In this document: positions 27,166-36,597 of the stretch, in pieces
Layout of the letters: each line of letters opens with the position of its first letter
Position numbering within the stretch: position 1 is the stretch's first letter
From: Vibrio sp. 10N.286.49.B1
GTDB taxonomy: Bacteria > Pseudomonadota > Gammaproteobacteria > Enterobacterales > Vibrionaceae
Assembly: GCF_002873335.1 (NCBI RefSeq)
Contig: NZ_MCUW01000001.1
Coordinates: 62,001 to 126,000 of the forward strand
DNA: 64,000 bases
Reading direction: 5' to 3'
Translations under genes and position numbers: made by a program
Notes under the pieces: generated by a model
What the model was told of the DNA's origin: nothing
The model's input: the letters and a program-made list of their open reading frames with translations, nothing else
Databases searched by the model: none

Positions 27166-28107
27166 ATGTCTGCTTTTGCATTTTTCGGTGCCATTGAAAT
27201 AGGCCTTATTTATGGCTTAGTGGCACTGGGTGTTTATCTTACTTTCAGAGTGCTCGATTTCCCTGACTTGAGTGTTGATGGTAGTTTTCCTATGGGCGCT
27301 GCAGTGGCAGCAACGGCCATCGTTTCTGGAATTAACCCTTGGCTCGCAACGGGAATGGCTATTGTTGCTGGCGCAGCGACAGGTTGGGTCACGGCTTTTT
27401 TAGCGGTTCGTTGCGGTATTTTGCATCTTCTGGCCTCTATCTTGACGATGATCGCTGCATTTTCTATCAATATCCGAATCATGGGTCGACCTAATATCGC
27501 GCTGTTAGGTGAGGAGACGATTTTAACGCCATTCGAAATGATGGGGGATTCAATGTACATTCGTCCTATCGTGGTCGGTGTATTAGTCCTTATTTCCGCT
27601 TGGTTTGTTGTCCGCTTATTGAATAGTGACTTTGGTTTAGGGCTTCGCGCGACGGGTGTCAATGCACGTATGGTGAAAGCTCAAGGCGCAAGCACCGCGT
27701 TATACACGTATTTTTGCTTGGCGTTATCAAATGGGTTCGTTGGTTTTGCAGGCGCGCTGTTTGCTCAAACGAACAGCTTTGCTGATGTGACTTCAGGGGT
27801 AGGGACGATTGTTGTCGGCCTAGCGGCTGTTATTCTCGGTCAAACGCTTATTCCTGGTCGACGAATTTGGATCGCTGTTGTGGCGGTTATCGTTGGGTCC
27901 GTTTTGTATCGCCTTGCGGTCGCGTTTGCCTTAAGTAGTGGTATGTTCGGATTACAGGCATCAGATCTTAACTTGGTTACGGCCATCCTTGTTGCCGCTG
28001 CGTTGATTGCGCCGAAGATTAAGGGGAACCTTAAAGCAAAAAAGGTCGGTAAGCCTGTTGAGAATAAGGCAAATTCAAATTCAGGCAAAACGGGGAAAGT
28101 AACATGA
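27166..28107 (+). CDS. ABC transporter permease
   Basis: 313 residues and about eight hydrophobic segments. The pattern GLIYGLVALGVYLTFRVLDFPDLSVDGSF is characteristic of permeases that pair with PF04392 binding proteins and is distantly related to branched-chain amino acid permeases. The C-terminal tail is hydrophilic and lysine-rich. AAAGGAG precedes the ATG. The stop overlaps the ATPase start (ATGA). Confidence 0.9.
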   Translation: MSAFAFFGAIEIGLIYGLVALGVYLTFRVLDFPDLSVDGSFPMGAAVAATAIVSGINPWLATGMAIVAGAATGWVTAFLAVRCGILHLLASILTMIAAFSINIRIMGRPNIALLGEETILTPFEMMGDSMYIRPIVVGVLVLISAWFVVRLLNSDFGLGLRATGVNARMVKAQGASTALYTYFCLALSNGFVGFAGALFAQTNSFADVTSGVGTIVVGLAAVILGQTLIPGRRIWIAVVAVIVGSVLYRLAVAFALSSGMFGLQASDLNLVTAILVAAALIAPKIKGNLKAKKVGKPVENKANSNSGKTGKVT

Positions 28108-28898
28108 TTCGATTAGAAGATATTCAGGTCACTTTTAACCCAGGAACGATCCTGGAAAACCGCGCGTTACGAAGTGTGAATTTAGAGGTTCCAGAGCATC
28201 AGTTTTTGACGGTTATTGGTTCTAATGGCGCTGGGAAATCAACCTTACTAGGCGCCGTGACAGGTGAAACACCAATGATTGGTGGTCGGGTTTTGATTGA
28301 TGAGATGGATGTCACTAGGCAAACTGTCGATCAGCGCGCCAATCAATGCGCACGTGTTTTTCAGGACCCACTAGCGGGGACCTGTGCAGATTTAACAATC
28401 GAAGAGAACATGGCATTGGCTTACATGCGCGGGAAAAAACGAGGCTGGAGTATGTCACTTTCCTCGAAACGTCGTCAGCTATTTCAAGAGCGTATTAGTA
28501 TTCTTGGCTTGGGATTAGAAGATCGCCTAGGTGACAACATTGGGCTATTGTCAGGTGGTCAACGCCAAGCCGTGAGCTTAGTGATGGCGACGCTCTCTGA
28601 CAGTAAATTACTATTACTCGATGAGCATACTGCGGCATTAGATCCTCGTATGGCGGCTTTCATTATCGACCTGACAAAAAAGGTCATCAATGAGTTTAAC
28701 CTGACCGTTATGATGGTGACTCACTCGATGAAAGATGCGCTTGCGTGTGGTGATAGAACGGTAATGTTGCACCAAGGTGAGATCGTGTTGGATGTTGCCG
28801 GTGACCAGCGCGCCAATATGTCGGTACCGGACCTACTTGAGATGTTCTCTAAGGTAAGAGGCGAAGAATTAGCGGATGATAGCTTGCTGCTTAGCTAG
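28104..28898 (+). CDS. ABC transporter ATP-binding protein
   Basis: 264 residues. Walker A GSNGAGKST, signature LSGGQRQAV, Walker B LLLLDEHTAALDP and H-loop VTHSMKDAL. The usual proline after the Walker B glutamate is histidine (DEH). It energises the importer formed with the two preceding genes. Overlapping start shows coupled translation. A terminator follows. Confidence 0.92.
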   Translation: MIRLEDIQVTFNPGTILENRALRSVNLEVPEHQFLTVIGSNGAGKSTLLGAVTGETPMIGGRVLIDEMDVTRQTVDQRANQCARVFQDPLAGTCADLTIEENMALAYMRGKKRGWSMSLSSKRRQLFQERISILGLGLEDRLGDNIGLLSGGQRQAVSLVMATLSDSKLLLLDEHTAALDPRMAAFIIDLTKKVINEFNLTVMMVTHSMKDALACGDRTVMLHQGEIVLDVAGDQRANMSVPDLLEMFSKVRGEELADDSLLLS

Positions 28899-28955
28899 TT
28901 ATTTAAGGTGTATGAGGTTGTCGCTACGCCCTAAGTTCTAACCCTACCAACTGTG

Positions 28956-28987
28956 ATCCCTCTTCAATTTGAAGGGGGATTTTTTTA
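28956..28987 (+). terminator. Rho-independent terminator of the ABC importer operon
   Basis: ATCCCTCTTCA pairs with TGAAGGGGGAT (one T-G pair), followed by seven T. Confidence 0.88.
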
Positions 28988-29041
28988 TAGGGGAAGTTAA
29001 TTAAAATAGTCTTATCTCAATCGTTTAATAAGAAGATACCC

Positions 29042-30883
29042 ATGAGCACACCTTATCTCTACCACTCCCAAACTACCGATGGCGTGACGCTGAACGTGAG
29101 CTATCTCGTGATTGAATTATTAACCGAAGATCTATCTTTCGAGCGTGTTCTGCTCAGGCATGAACCTGATAATGAAGAATATATGATTGAGATGCAGCCT
29201 ATGGGTCTCAAAGGACAATTGAGGGTGTGGCGTGCTGAGCTGCCGATGAGTCTTGATAAAGACGTCACATACTACACGTTCAAAGCAATCTTAGGAGCCA
29301 AGCAATATTGGTTAGATGGCAGAGGGGTACAACCCAGAATGCCAGGGAGAGAGTATCACTTTAAATACAATCGTGTCGATCGCCCACCAGAGTGGGTGTC
29401 AGAACAAGTGTTCTATCAAATATTCCCCGACAGGTTCTGTAATGGTGACCCGTCCTTGAGCGTAGAAACAGGTGAATATCAATATCTTGGTAAGAATCGA
29501 CAATCGGTTAAACGACAGTGGGGGGAGCCGGTTGGTCAGCACGGTAATACCGGGGCGGTCGAGTTCTACGGTGGCGATTTAGCGGGTATACAAGCAAAAC
29601 TAGATTATTTACAGGCGTTGGGCATCACCACCCTTTACCTTAACCCTATATTCACGTCCTACTCGAATCACAAATACGACACCGTTGACTATTTTTCGAT
29701 TGACCCAAAATTTGGCACCAATCAGCAGTTCGCAGAGCTATCGGCTGATATTCACCAACGTGGTATGAAAGTGGTGTTGGATGCGGTGCTGAACCATACC
29801 TCGACCGAGCACGTATGGTTTGATAAATCACAGCAAGGGAATGGGGCGTATGGGTCGGTAGACAGCCCATATCGCGACTACTATTTTTTTGATGGTGCCA
29901 GTCATGATTATGTCGGCTGGAAGGGCATTGATACGTTGCCGGTGCTTAATTTCCATCACGAGCCAGTGCGTAACGAGATTTATCTCAATGAAAACTCTGT
30001 CATCAAGCATTGGCTAAAACCACCATATTCGATTGATGGTTGGCGTTTTGATGTCATTCATATGCTGGGAGAAGGGGAAGGGGCCGCGAATAATGCCCAC
30101 TACGTCAAAGCGTTTCGTCATTCAATGAAAACGGTCTCGCCAAATTCTTACATGTTAGGTGAACATTTCTTTGAGGCGACGAGTTGGTTACAAGGCGATC
30201 AAGAAGACGGTTCAATGAACTATTATGGTTTCGCCCACCCAGTTAGGGCGCTATTGGCTCATAAGGACATTCAGTTTGATCCCATTGACATAGATTGCCA
30301 TGACTTCTTAGCTTGGTTGTTGGAGGCGCAAGCCAAAGTGCCGTGGGCCAACCAGTTGTCACAACTGAATCAACTGGACAGCCATGATACGGAACGGTTC
30401 TTGACGACATTGCATGGGAATTCACAAGCAGTCAAAATCGCGGCGCAACTGTTAATGACGTATGTTGGCACACCTTGTCTTTATTATGGCACGGAAGTGG
30501 GCTTGGAAGGAGGGCATGATCCCGATAATCGCCGATGTTTTCCGTGGGATAAGACAGTGGATAGTGATTGGTTAGTGTATTTTAAGCATCTAATCGCGGC
30601 AAGACGGCAGTTTAAAGCGTTACAGAAAGGCAGCTTTGTCACTTTGTCGGTGAGTGAGCAATACCTTGTCTTTGCACGAGTACTCGGCGGTGAAGTCGTG
30701 ATCAGCGGCTTTAACCTTTGTGATCGTGACATCACAGTGACACTACCGTTATGGAAGCTTGCCACCGATCTTCATGTATTGCATTGCTGGTGGACGAAGA
30801 AGCCTCAACCGGTTCAAGACAGTGCGTTTACCGTGACGATTGGCGGGAGAGGGGCAATACTGCTTGCCAACGCCGAAAGGTAA
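29042..30883 (+). CDS. malZ: Maltodextrin glucosidase (GH13)
   Basis: 613 residues (E. coli MalZ about 604). An N-terminal starch-binding-like domain precedes the GH13 barrel. Catalytic residues are visible: the nucleophile Asp in DGWRFD (332-337), the acid Glu374 in GEHFF, and the transition-state Asp in LDSHDTER. The conserved region DAVLNH is near 247-252. MalZ trims maltodextrins from the reducing end to give glucose in the cytoplasm. It is a single gene with no other mal gene beside it and no CRP- or MalT-like box seen upstream. Confidence 0.92.
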   Translation: MSTPYLYHSQTTDGVTLNVSYLVIELLTEDLSFERVLLRHEPDNEEYMIEMQPMGLKGQLRVWRAELPMSLDKDVTYYTFKAILGAKQYWLDGRGVQPRMPGREYHFKYNRVDRPPEWVSEQVFYQIFPDRFCNGDPSLSVETGEYQYLGKNRQSVKRQWGEPVGQHGNTGAVEFYGGDLAGIQAKLDYLQALGITTLYLNPIFTSYSNHKYDTVDYFSIDPKFGTNQQFAELSADIHQRGMKVVLDAVLNHTSTEHVWFDKSQQGNGAYGSVDSPYRDYYFFDGASHDYVGWKGIDTLPVLNFHHEPVRNEIYLNENSVIKHWLKPPYSIDGWRFDVIHMLGEGEGAANNAHYVKAFRHSMKTVSPNSYMLGEHFFEATSWLQGDQEDGSMNYYGFAHPVRALLAHKDIQFDPIDIDCHDFLAWLLEAQAKVPWANQLSQLNQLDSHDTERFLTTLHGNSQAVKIAAQLLMTYVGTPCLYYGTEVGLEGGHDPDNRRCFPWDKTVDSDWLVYFKHLIAARRQFKALQKGSFVTLSVSEQYLVFARVLGGEVVISGFNLCDRDITVTLPLWKLATDLHVLHCWWTKKPQPVQDSAFTVTIGGRGAILLANAER

Positions 30884-30957
30884 TGATTGATGAGCCAACT
30901 CTAGTAATAAGCCGTTAGTTCTGGCAGTTCAGAATCTCCGGCGCTAGCACTTAATGA

Positions 30958-31920
30958 TCACAGGGTCGTTGCACCATCGATTGCGTCACGATAGCGTTTT
31001 ATATCGGCAACGATGGGTGCAGCGGTTTTGTGGATGCGAATTTCTCTAAATAAATCCATCGCCTGAGGGTATTGGTTGCGAAGATAAGCAAACCACTGCT
31101 TCACACGGTTCGGATAGTATAAGCCTTTGTCACCTTTCATTTCATATGTGGAGTACTGCAATAATAGGTCAACGACCTCATGCCAGGGCATCACGGAATG
31201 ATTATGTTTGACGACATTGCCTAAGTTAGGCACGTTAAATGCGCCTCTACATACCATCAATGAGTCGACACCGGTGGTTTCAATACAGCGCTGGCCATCC
31301 GCGTAGTTCCAAATCTCACCGTTGGCTATCAACGGCAGTGACGTGCGTTTACGGATCTCAGTGATATAATCCCACTTAATTTCACTGGCCTTATACCCAC
31401 CGCTTTTGGTTCGAGCATGAACCGTGAGTTCAGCTGCGCCAGCTTGTTCAATGGCGTCAACGATCTCGAAACAATCGTCTGGATTCTCCCAACCGAGGCG
31501 AATCTTCGCTGTTACTGGAATGGTAGCGTCGACGGCATCACGGCAGGCTTTAACGACTTGGTAGATTTGGTCAGGGTACTGAAGCATGGCGGCACCACCG
31601 TTACTTCTGTTCACTAGTTTCGCTGGGCAACCAAAATTAATGTCGATCCCCCTCGCCCCCATCTGTTCCGCTTTTACCGCATTTTCTGCCATCCATTGTG
31701 CGTGCTGGCCAAGTAATTGAATATGGATAGGCGTACCAGATTTAGTTTGTGACCCTTGCGAGAGTTCAGGGCAAATGCGCTGGAAAACGTGGTCTGGGAG
31801 ACATTGGTCGCTAACACGCACAAATTCAGTGACGCAGAGATCATAGTCGTTAATCTCAGTCAAAATCTCTCGCATCAAATGGTCTAAAACACCTTCCATC
31901 GGACCTAGCACAACACGCAT
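30958..31920 (-). CDS. dusC: tRNA-dihydrouridine(16) synthase DusC
   Basis: 320 residues. FMN-binding TIM barrel starting MRVVLGPMEGVLDHLMREIL. The catalytic cysteine is in NFGCPAK, and the RIKQW-like element reads RVKQWFAYLR, as in DusC. It reduces U16 of tRNA. The start at 31920 gives the family N-terminus; a longer frame runs upstream to 32073 but overlaps the divergent SEC-C gene and has no family match. Confidence 0.94.
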   Translation of the reverse strand: MRVVLGPMEGVLDHLMREILTEINDYDLCVTEFVRVSDQCLPDHVFQRICPELSQGSQTKSGTPIHIQLLGQHAQWMAENAVKAEQMGARGIDINFGCPAKLVNRSNGGAAMLQYPDQIYQVVKACRDAVDATIPVTAKIRLGWENPDDCFEIVDAIEQAGAAELTVHARTKSGGYKASEIKWDYITEIRKRTSLPLIANGEIWNYADGQRCIETTGVDSLMVCRGAFNVPNLGNVVKHNHSVMPWHEVVDLLLQYSTYEMKGDKGLYYPNRVKQWFAYLRNQYPQAMDLFREIRIHKTAAPIVADIKRYRDAIDGATTL

Positions 31921-32040
31921 ATTGGAACTCTCATAATTCTGGAGCGGCGATTCTATCTGGAAAGCGATCAAGAATCGACCATTGATGTATCGACACGCTC
32001 GAAATATACTTGCGGCAAACTTAAATACAGAATTGAACTT

Positions 32041-32643
32041 ATGAACCTCATTCAATTGCCAGAAGCGTGGCAAGGCGAGTCGGCCGATTATCTAGAAGGG
32101 GCGATCTTAGCCGCAAATTTTACCGTATCTCCACTTGAACCTTCGGTCTGGCTTGCGAGCGTGATTGCTGATTACGACAAGTCACAGGAAGACTGGGTCG
32201 TCGCACACTTAAATGCACAGTATGCGTATTTGAAAGCTAATCAGTACAGCCTTCTACCTAAACTGGGTGAGAGCCGAGAGCGTTTTGCGGATTTTGCGCA
32301 AGGCTTTATGGTGGTTTGGGAGCATATTGAACCGTTATGGCTAAAAAAGTCGCCCAATGACGGCACAATGCGCATGTTGCAAGCTTGGTTAACGACGCTA
32401 ATGTTGGCGATTGATGAAGAGCAAACGCATGCGCAAATGACGGAAGCCGGGTTTGAGACCTTACCGCAACTTGAAGGGTTAATCCCACAAGTTGATCATA
32501 TGATCAACGAGATAGCACTGGCCGCAGATGAGATGATGATTGGCCATCAATCTCAGTCAGTCAATCCGTTTAAAGACACGGGACGAAATGACCCGTGTCC
32601 TTGTGAAAGCGGTAAGAAGTACAAAAAATGTTGTGGTAAATAA
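32041..32643 (+). CDS. UPF0149/YecA-type protein with C-terminal SEC-C zinc motif
   Basis: 200 residues. A helical UPF0149-like domain is followed by a SEC-C motif at the very end (GRNDPCPCESGKKYKKCCGK). It has the C-x-C-x8-C-C pattern that binds zinc and often contacts SecB-like partners or ribosomes. Function is not established. It is divergent from dusC with 120 bp between the starts. No clear Shine-Dalgarno precedes the ATG. Confidence 0.88.
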   Translation: MNLIQLPEAWQGESADYLEGAILAANFTVSPLEPSVWLASVIADYDKSQEDWVVAHLNAQYAYLKANQYSLLPKLGESRERFADFAQGFMVVWEHIEPLWLKKSPNDGTMRMLQAWLTTLMLAIDEEQTHAQMTEAGFETLPQLEGLIPQVDHMINEIALAADEMMIGHQSQSVNPFKDTGRNDPCPCESGKKYKKCCGK

Positions 32644-32678
32644 CTTCAACACTAGTAATGAATGTACGAATTGTCGTT

Positions 32679-32705
32679 AAAAAGCCTCCTGTTGGAGGCT
32701 TTTTA
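32679..32705. terminator. Bidirectional terminator between the SEC-C gene and dsbB
   Basis: A perfect 11-bp stem AAAAAGCCTCC / GGAGGCTTTTT with a TGTT loop lies between convergent genes. Confidence 0.93.
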
Positions 32706-32737
32706 ACATCGACTGACTGGTTTCAATCAAGTGTCAC

Positions 32738-33280
32738 TTATTGAAAACCTCGAGCACGTGAACGGGTCTGTTTAGCACCCTGAGATAAAATAATGATCGC
32801 TAACGCGAAAAGGTTACCTGCAAAAATGATGACAAGCCATTGCGGCATGGACAGTGTTAAAAACTGCCAAACGACTTTTGAACAATCGCCGTAAGCCTCG
32901 AATAGCCATGGTGCCCACTCATTTAGTGGTGCCCAATCCGGAAATGTGACGAAGAGGTCACAGGTTTTGAATGGAGAGGGATTAAATTGATAGTCGACAT
33001 GTTCAAGAGCCAAGGTGAGGCCCTTTACCGCTGATGCGCCCCATGCGGCGAACCCAACCCAGCGCAAGACGACATTTTTGGGATTGAGCATACCAATAAA
33101 CGCGGCACCTAAAATACCGAACATCGCCACTCGTTCATAGATACACATGACGCACGGACCCAGCATCATGACATGCTGGAAGAAAAGCGCACATAGTTCA
33201 AAGATTAATGTGCAAGCAAATAACAAAGCCCATGATAGACGTGTTGTTGAAAATGCTTTGATGTTGGAGAGAATGGTCAC
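32738..33280 (-). CDS. dsbB: Disulfide bond formation protein DsbB
   Basis: 180 residues and four transmembrane segments. The first redox pair is Cys43-Cys46 in GPCVMC and the second is Cys107 and Cys133 in the periplasmic loop. DsbB reoxidises DsbA and passes electrons to quinones. It follows nhaB on the same strand, separated by a terminator, the same pairing seen in other vibrios. Confidence 0.95.
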   Translation of the reverse strand: MTILSNIKAFSTTRLSWALLFACTLIFELCALFFQHVMMLGPCVMCIYERVAMFGILGAAFIGMLNPKNVVLRWVGFAAWGASAVKGLTLALEHVDYQFNPSPFKTCDLFVTFPDWAPLNEWAPWLFEAYGDCSKVVWQFLTLSMPQWLVIIFAGNLFALAIIILSQGAKQTRSRARGFQ

Positions 33281-33297
33281 TGATTCGTCCTTGGAAT

Positions 33298-33327
33298 AAA
33301 AAAGCTCTGAATACTCAGAGCTTTTTA
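33298..33327 (-). terminator. Rho-independent terminator after nhaB
   Basis: A 12-bp stem AAAAAGCTCTGA / TCAGAGCTTTTT with a 4-nt loop lies between nhaB and dsbB; on the minus strand the stem ends in a T run. Confidence 0.9.
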
Positions 33328-33357
33328 TCGTGGATTAGTTTCACAATCAACTAAAAA

Positions 33358-34950
33358 TTAATGCCCAGATGAGACTGCGGCCTCAATAACTTTACTTGAG
33401 TTCGCGACAATCCAGCCCGCGTCGTAAAACCAAGCGGTCATCGGTTCGAGCAAATAAACAATACCAAACAAACCAACAAGTGCCAGTACTATGGTATAAG
33501 GCAGTGCCATCACGACCATTCTGCCGTAAGACAAACGGATGAGTGGGGCAAGTGCTGATGTGAGCAAGAATAAGAACGCAGCTTGACCATTCGGCGTCGC
33601 AACGGACGGAAGGTTTGTACCTGTATTAATCGCGACGGCCAGCAAGTCGAACTGATCGCGAGTGATGATGCCTTCGTTGAGTGCTGTTTTTACTTCGTTT
33701 ATGTAGACTGTCCCGACAAAGACGTTGTCTGAAACCATCGATAAGATACCGTTGGCAACATAAAATAGAGCGAGCTGGCTGCTGCTATCTTCAACGTGAA
33801 GGACAGCATCAATGATGGGCTTAAACAAGCCTTGATCGATGATGACGGCAACAATGGAAAAGAATACCGCGAGTAGAGCAGTAAACGGCAACGCTTCTTC
33901 GAATGCTTTACCCATTGAGTGCTCTTCGATTACGCCCGTAAACGCTGTCGCCAGAATAATGACGGAAAGGCCGATGAGGCCAACCGCAGCAAGGTGCATG
34001 GCAAGCGCCACAATTAACCAAACGGCGATAGCGCCTTGAACCCACAGCTTTGCCACGTCTTGCTTAGTTCTAGATTTGCGTTCCTCTCGATCGAAATCAA
34101 CCAAAATCTTACGAACGTTTTCAGGTAGCTTAGTGCCGTAGCCAAATACCTTAAATTTTTCAACCAACGCACAAGTGACAAGACCAAGTACGAATACTGG
34201 GGCAGTAACTGGTAGCATGCGAATGATAAACTCACCAAACAGCCACCCAGCTTGATCGGCAATAATCAGGTTTTGTGGTTCGCCTACCATGGTCATTACG
34301 CCACCTAGGGCTGTACCAACACCGGCATGCATGAGTAGTGAGCGCAAGAAAGCTCGATAGTCTTCTAAATCGTCACGCGTCAGTTCAGAGATTTCTTCAT
34401 CGTGAGTATGATCATGAGAAGAACCTGACCCTTTGCCGGATGCGACTTTATGGTAGATCGAGTAGAAGCCTACAGCGACACTGATGACGACGGCAATCAC
34501 GGTTAATGCATCGAGGAATGCGGATAAGAAAGCGGCGGTAAAACAAAAAGCCAACGATAAAATGATCTTGGATTGGATACCGAGCAAAATTTTAGTAAAC
34601 ATGAACAACAATAGTTGTTTCATGAAGTAGATGCCTGCCACCATAAACACCAACAGCAACAATACTTCGATATTGTTGACTATTTCGTGTTTTACCATGG
34701 CGGGACTGGTCATCCCCATGGCGACGGCTTCTATCGCGAGCAGCCCTCCTGGTTGTAATGGGTAGCATTTTAGCGCCATTGCTAACGTAAAAATGAACTC
34801 GATAACCAGTAGCCAACCAGCTACGAAGGGATCAATCAGAAAAAAAACGATAGGGTTGATAATTAGGAAAGCAATGATCGCTAATTTATACCAATCCGGA
34901 GCTTTACCAAGGAAGTTCTTGATGAAAGCATTTCCTAGAGACATCGGCAT
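33358..34950 (-). CDS. nhaB: Na+/H+ antiporter NhaB
   Basis: 530 residues and about a dozen transmembrane segments. The start [20 protein letters not shown] is the vibrio NhaB N-terminus, so ATG at 34950 is used although the frame stays open to 35094. Segments [36 protein letters not shown] and [14 protein letters not shown] are typical of the ion-transport superfamily. It exports sodium in exchange for protons. A histidine-rich loop ([10 protein letters not shown]) is also present. Divergent from fadR. Confidence 0.95.
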   Translation of the reverse strand: MPMSLGNAFIKNFLGKAPDWYKLAIIAFLIINPIVFFLIDPFVAGWLLVIEFIFTLAMALKCYPLQPGGLLAIEAVAMGMTSPAMVKHEIVNNIEVLLLLVFMVAGIYFMKQLLLFMFTKILLGIQSKIILSLAFCFTAAFLSAFLDALTVIAVVISVAVGFYSIYHKVASGKGSGSSHDHTHDEEISELTRDDLEDYRAFLRSLLMHAGVGTALGGVMTMVGEPQNLIIADQAGWLFGEFIIRMLPVTAPVFVLGLVTCALVEKFKVFGYGTKLPENVRKILVDFDREERKSRTKQDVAKLWVQGAIAVWLIVALAMHLAAVGLIGLSVIILATAFTGVIEEHSMGKAFEEALPFTALLAVFFSIVAVIIDQGLFKPIIDAVLHVEDSSSQLALFYVANGILSMVSDNVFVGTVYINEVKTALNEGIITRDQFDLLAVAINTGTNLPSVATPNGQAAFLFLLTSALAPLIRLSYGRMVVMALPYTIVLALVGLFGIVYLLEPMTAWFYDAGWIVANSSKVIEAAVSSGH

Positions 34951-35501
34951 ACTAATACTCTTTGTTGTTATTAATCGACAATTGCAAGGGTGCGTTAGAG
35001 TATTTGAGAGGAAGTTCCAAACAAAAATTGAACTGTAAAAACTTAGAAAACAAACATGGTTGCACGTTAGCGAATAACTGTGTTCACTTGCCAAGTCTCT
35101 CAGTTTTAAAGCACTCCTTGCTTCGACCGCAACTCTACTCTTTGGTTAAATTTAGTCAACAAAAATTACAATTTTAGGGGTTGATTTTTATAGTTTTTGC
35201 CAAAAACGCGATCCATGCAAGATAAGTAAATTGCGGTGGTTCATACCTTGAAGTTAAACATCTGTGTGAGCATGGATTGTTTAAAATAAGACTCATCGAT
35301 AATAAGGTATGTGAAGGGCGTAAAAAAGTAAGTTATTCTGTGCGAAAAGTATTTAACCTTCGGATATAACGTAATAATAGAAATATTGAATTATAGGGAC
35401 AAACTGCATGCGTACCAAGGCATGAGTATGTAGCAGCATTATTAACAGGGGCAAGTGATTCATATTCATCACCAATAACGGTACTTCGCTAATAAAATGT
35501 C

Positions 35502-35525
35502 AATATAGAGTCAATACTCTATATT
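35502..35525 (+). promoter_or_regulatory. Perfect inverted repeat upstream of the fadR promoter
   Basis: AATATAGAGT and ACTCTATATT around CAAT, followed by TTTT. It lies about 30 bp before the -35 element. It could be an activator site or a weak terminator; its AT-rich stem favours a protein site. Confidence 0.4.
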
Positions 35526-35554
35526 TTTAATGTTACAGATATAAGTAGTGTAGG

Positions 35555-35584
35555 TTTACCAAATTCTTTAAGTAGTGGTATGAT
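35555..35584 (+). promoter_or_regulatory. Putative fadR promoter (extended -10)
   Basis: TATGAT at 35579-35584 with an upstream TG (35576-35577) makes an extended -10. TTTACC at 35555-35560, 18 bp away, is a possible -35. Confidence 0.5.
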
Positions 35585-35628
35585 GAGTTCCATAACCAAA
35601 TGAATAAATTAATTGGATAAACCCCATA

Positions 35629-36468
35629 ATGGTGATTAAGGCGAAGAGCCCAGCAGGGTTCGCTGAAAAATATATTATCGAGAGTATCTGGAATGGTCGC
35701 TTTCCCCCTGGTTCAATTTTACCGGCAGAGCGTGAGTTATCAGAGCTAATTGGGGTCACAAGGACCACATTGCGAGAGGTATTACAGCGTCTGGCTCGAG
35801 ATGGTTGGTTGACCATTCAGCATGGTAAACCAACAAAAGTGAACCAGTTTATGGAAACCTCCGGTTTACATATTCTCGATACGTTGATGACCCTAGATGC
35901 TGATAATGCAACGTCGATTGTTGAAGATTTGCTTGCTGCTCGAACGAGTATTAGCCCGATTTTTATGCGTTATGCATTCAAAGCGAACAAAGAAAACTCA
36001 GAACGCACGATAGAGGGTGTGATTGAGTCCTGTGAGAACTTACTTAACGCAGAGTCATGGGATGCATTTGTTGCAACCTCACCGTACGAAGACAAGATTC
36101 GTCAGCATGTAAAAGATGAAACCGAAAAAGACGAAGAGAAGCGTCAGATCGCGTTAATTGCTCGCACGTTTAACTTTTATGATTACATGTTGTTTCAGCG
36201 ATTAGCATTTCATTCTGGGAACCAAATTTACGGATTGATCTTCAATGGGGTTAAAAAACTGTATGACCGCGTAGGCACATATTATTTTTCTAACGCCCAA
36301 GCAAGAACATTGGCACTAAATTTTTATAAGGACTTGCTGGTTATTTGTGAGTCTGGTGATCGAGACCGTTTGCCGATGGTTATTCGCCAATACGGTTTAG
36401 ACAGCGGCCATATGTGGAATGAAATGAAAACCACGCTGCCAACAAGCTTTACTGAAGATGATGGTTAG
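35629..36468 (+). CDS. fadR: Fatty acid metabolism transcriptional regulator FadR
   Basis: 279 residues, the Vibrio length; E. coli FadR is about 239. A GntR winged helix covers about residues 10-75 ([19 protein letters not shown], then [21 protein letters not shown]). The acyl-CoA-binding FCD domain follows. The extra ~40 residues, rich in charge ([20 protein letters not shown]), lie around 138-178; in V. cholerae such an insertion adds a second ligand site. It represses fad genes and activates unsaturated fatty acid synthesis. A FadR-like operator occurs in this window before fadH. Confidence 0.96.
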   Translation: MVIKAKSPAGFAEKYIIESIWNGRFPPGSILPAERELSELIGVTRTTLREVLQRLARDGWLTIQHGKPTKVNQFMETSGLHILDTLMTLDADNATSIVEDLLAARTSISPIFMRYAFKANKENSERTIEGVIESCENLLNAESWDAFVATSPYEDKIRQHVKDETEKDEEKRQIALIARTFNFYDYMLFQRLAFHSGNQIYGLIFNGVKKLYDRVGTYYFSNAQARTLALNFYKDLLVICESGDRDRLPMVIRQYGLDSGHMWNEMKTTLPTSFTEDDG

Positions 36469-36542
36469 GTTTTGGTAAAAGAGTGTTTGCGCTGTGTAAA
36501 CGAAAACCTCGTTTGAGTGCAGGACCTCGCCTATTAAACAAC

Positions 36543-36569
36543 AAAAAGCCGCCCTTGAGGCGGCTTTTT
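36543..36569. terminator. Bidirectional terminator after fadR
   Basis: An 11-bp stem AAAAAGCCGCC / GGCGGCTTTTT with a 5-nt loop lies between fadR and the convergent membrane protein gene. Confidence 0.93.
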
Positions 36570-36597
36570 GTTGGCTTGTGCTTGGGCGGGTGGATGT

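Larger units (their letters stand above)
34951..35628. other. Divergent nhaB / fadR regulatory region
   Basis: This 678-bp AT-rich spacer contains a 10-bp inverted repeat (35502-35525) and the putative fadR promoter (35555-35584). No consensus FadR operator was seen upstream of fadR itself. No small gene with a ribosome binding site was recognised. Confidence 0.5.

Noticed and set aside
30958..32073. A 371-residue form of DusC starting at 32073
   Set aside because: The extra 51 residues have no family match and would overlap the start of the divergent SEC-C gene; the family N-terminus begins at 31920.
33358..35094. A 578-residue form of NhaB
   Set aside because: The first 48 residues are unlike any NhaB, and the normal N-terminus MPMSLGN begins at 34950.
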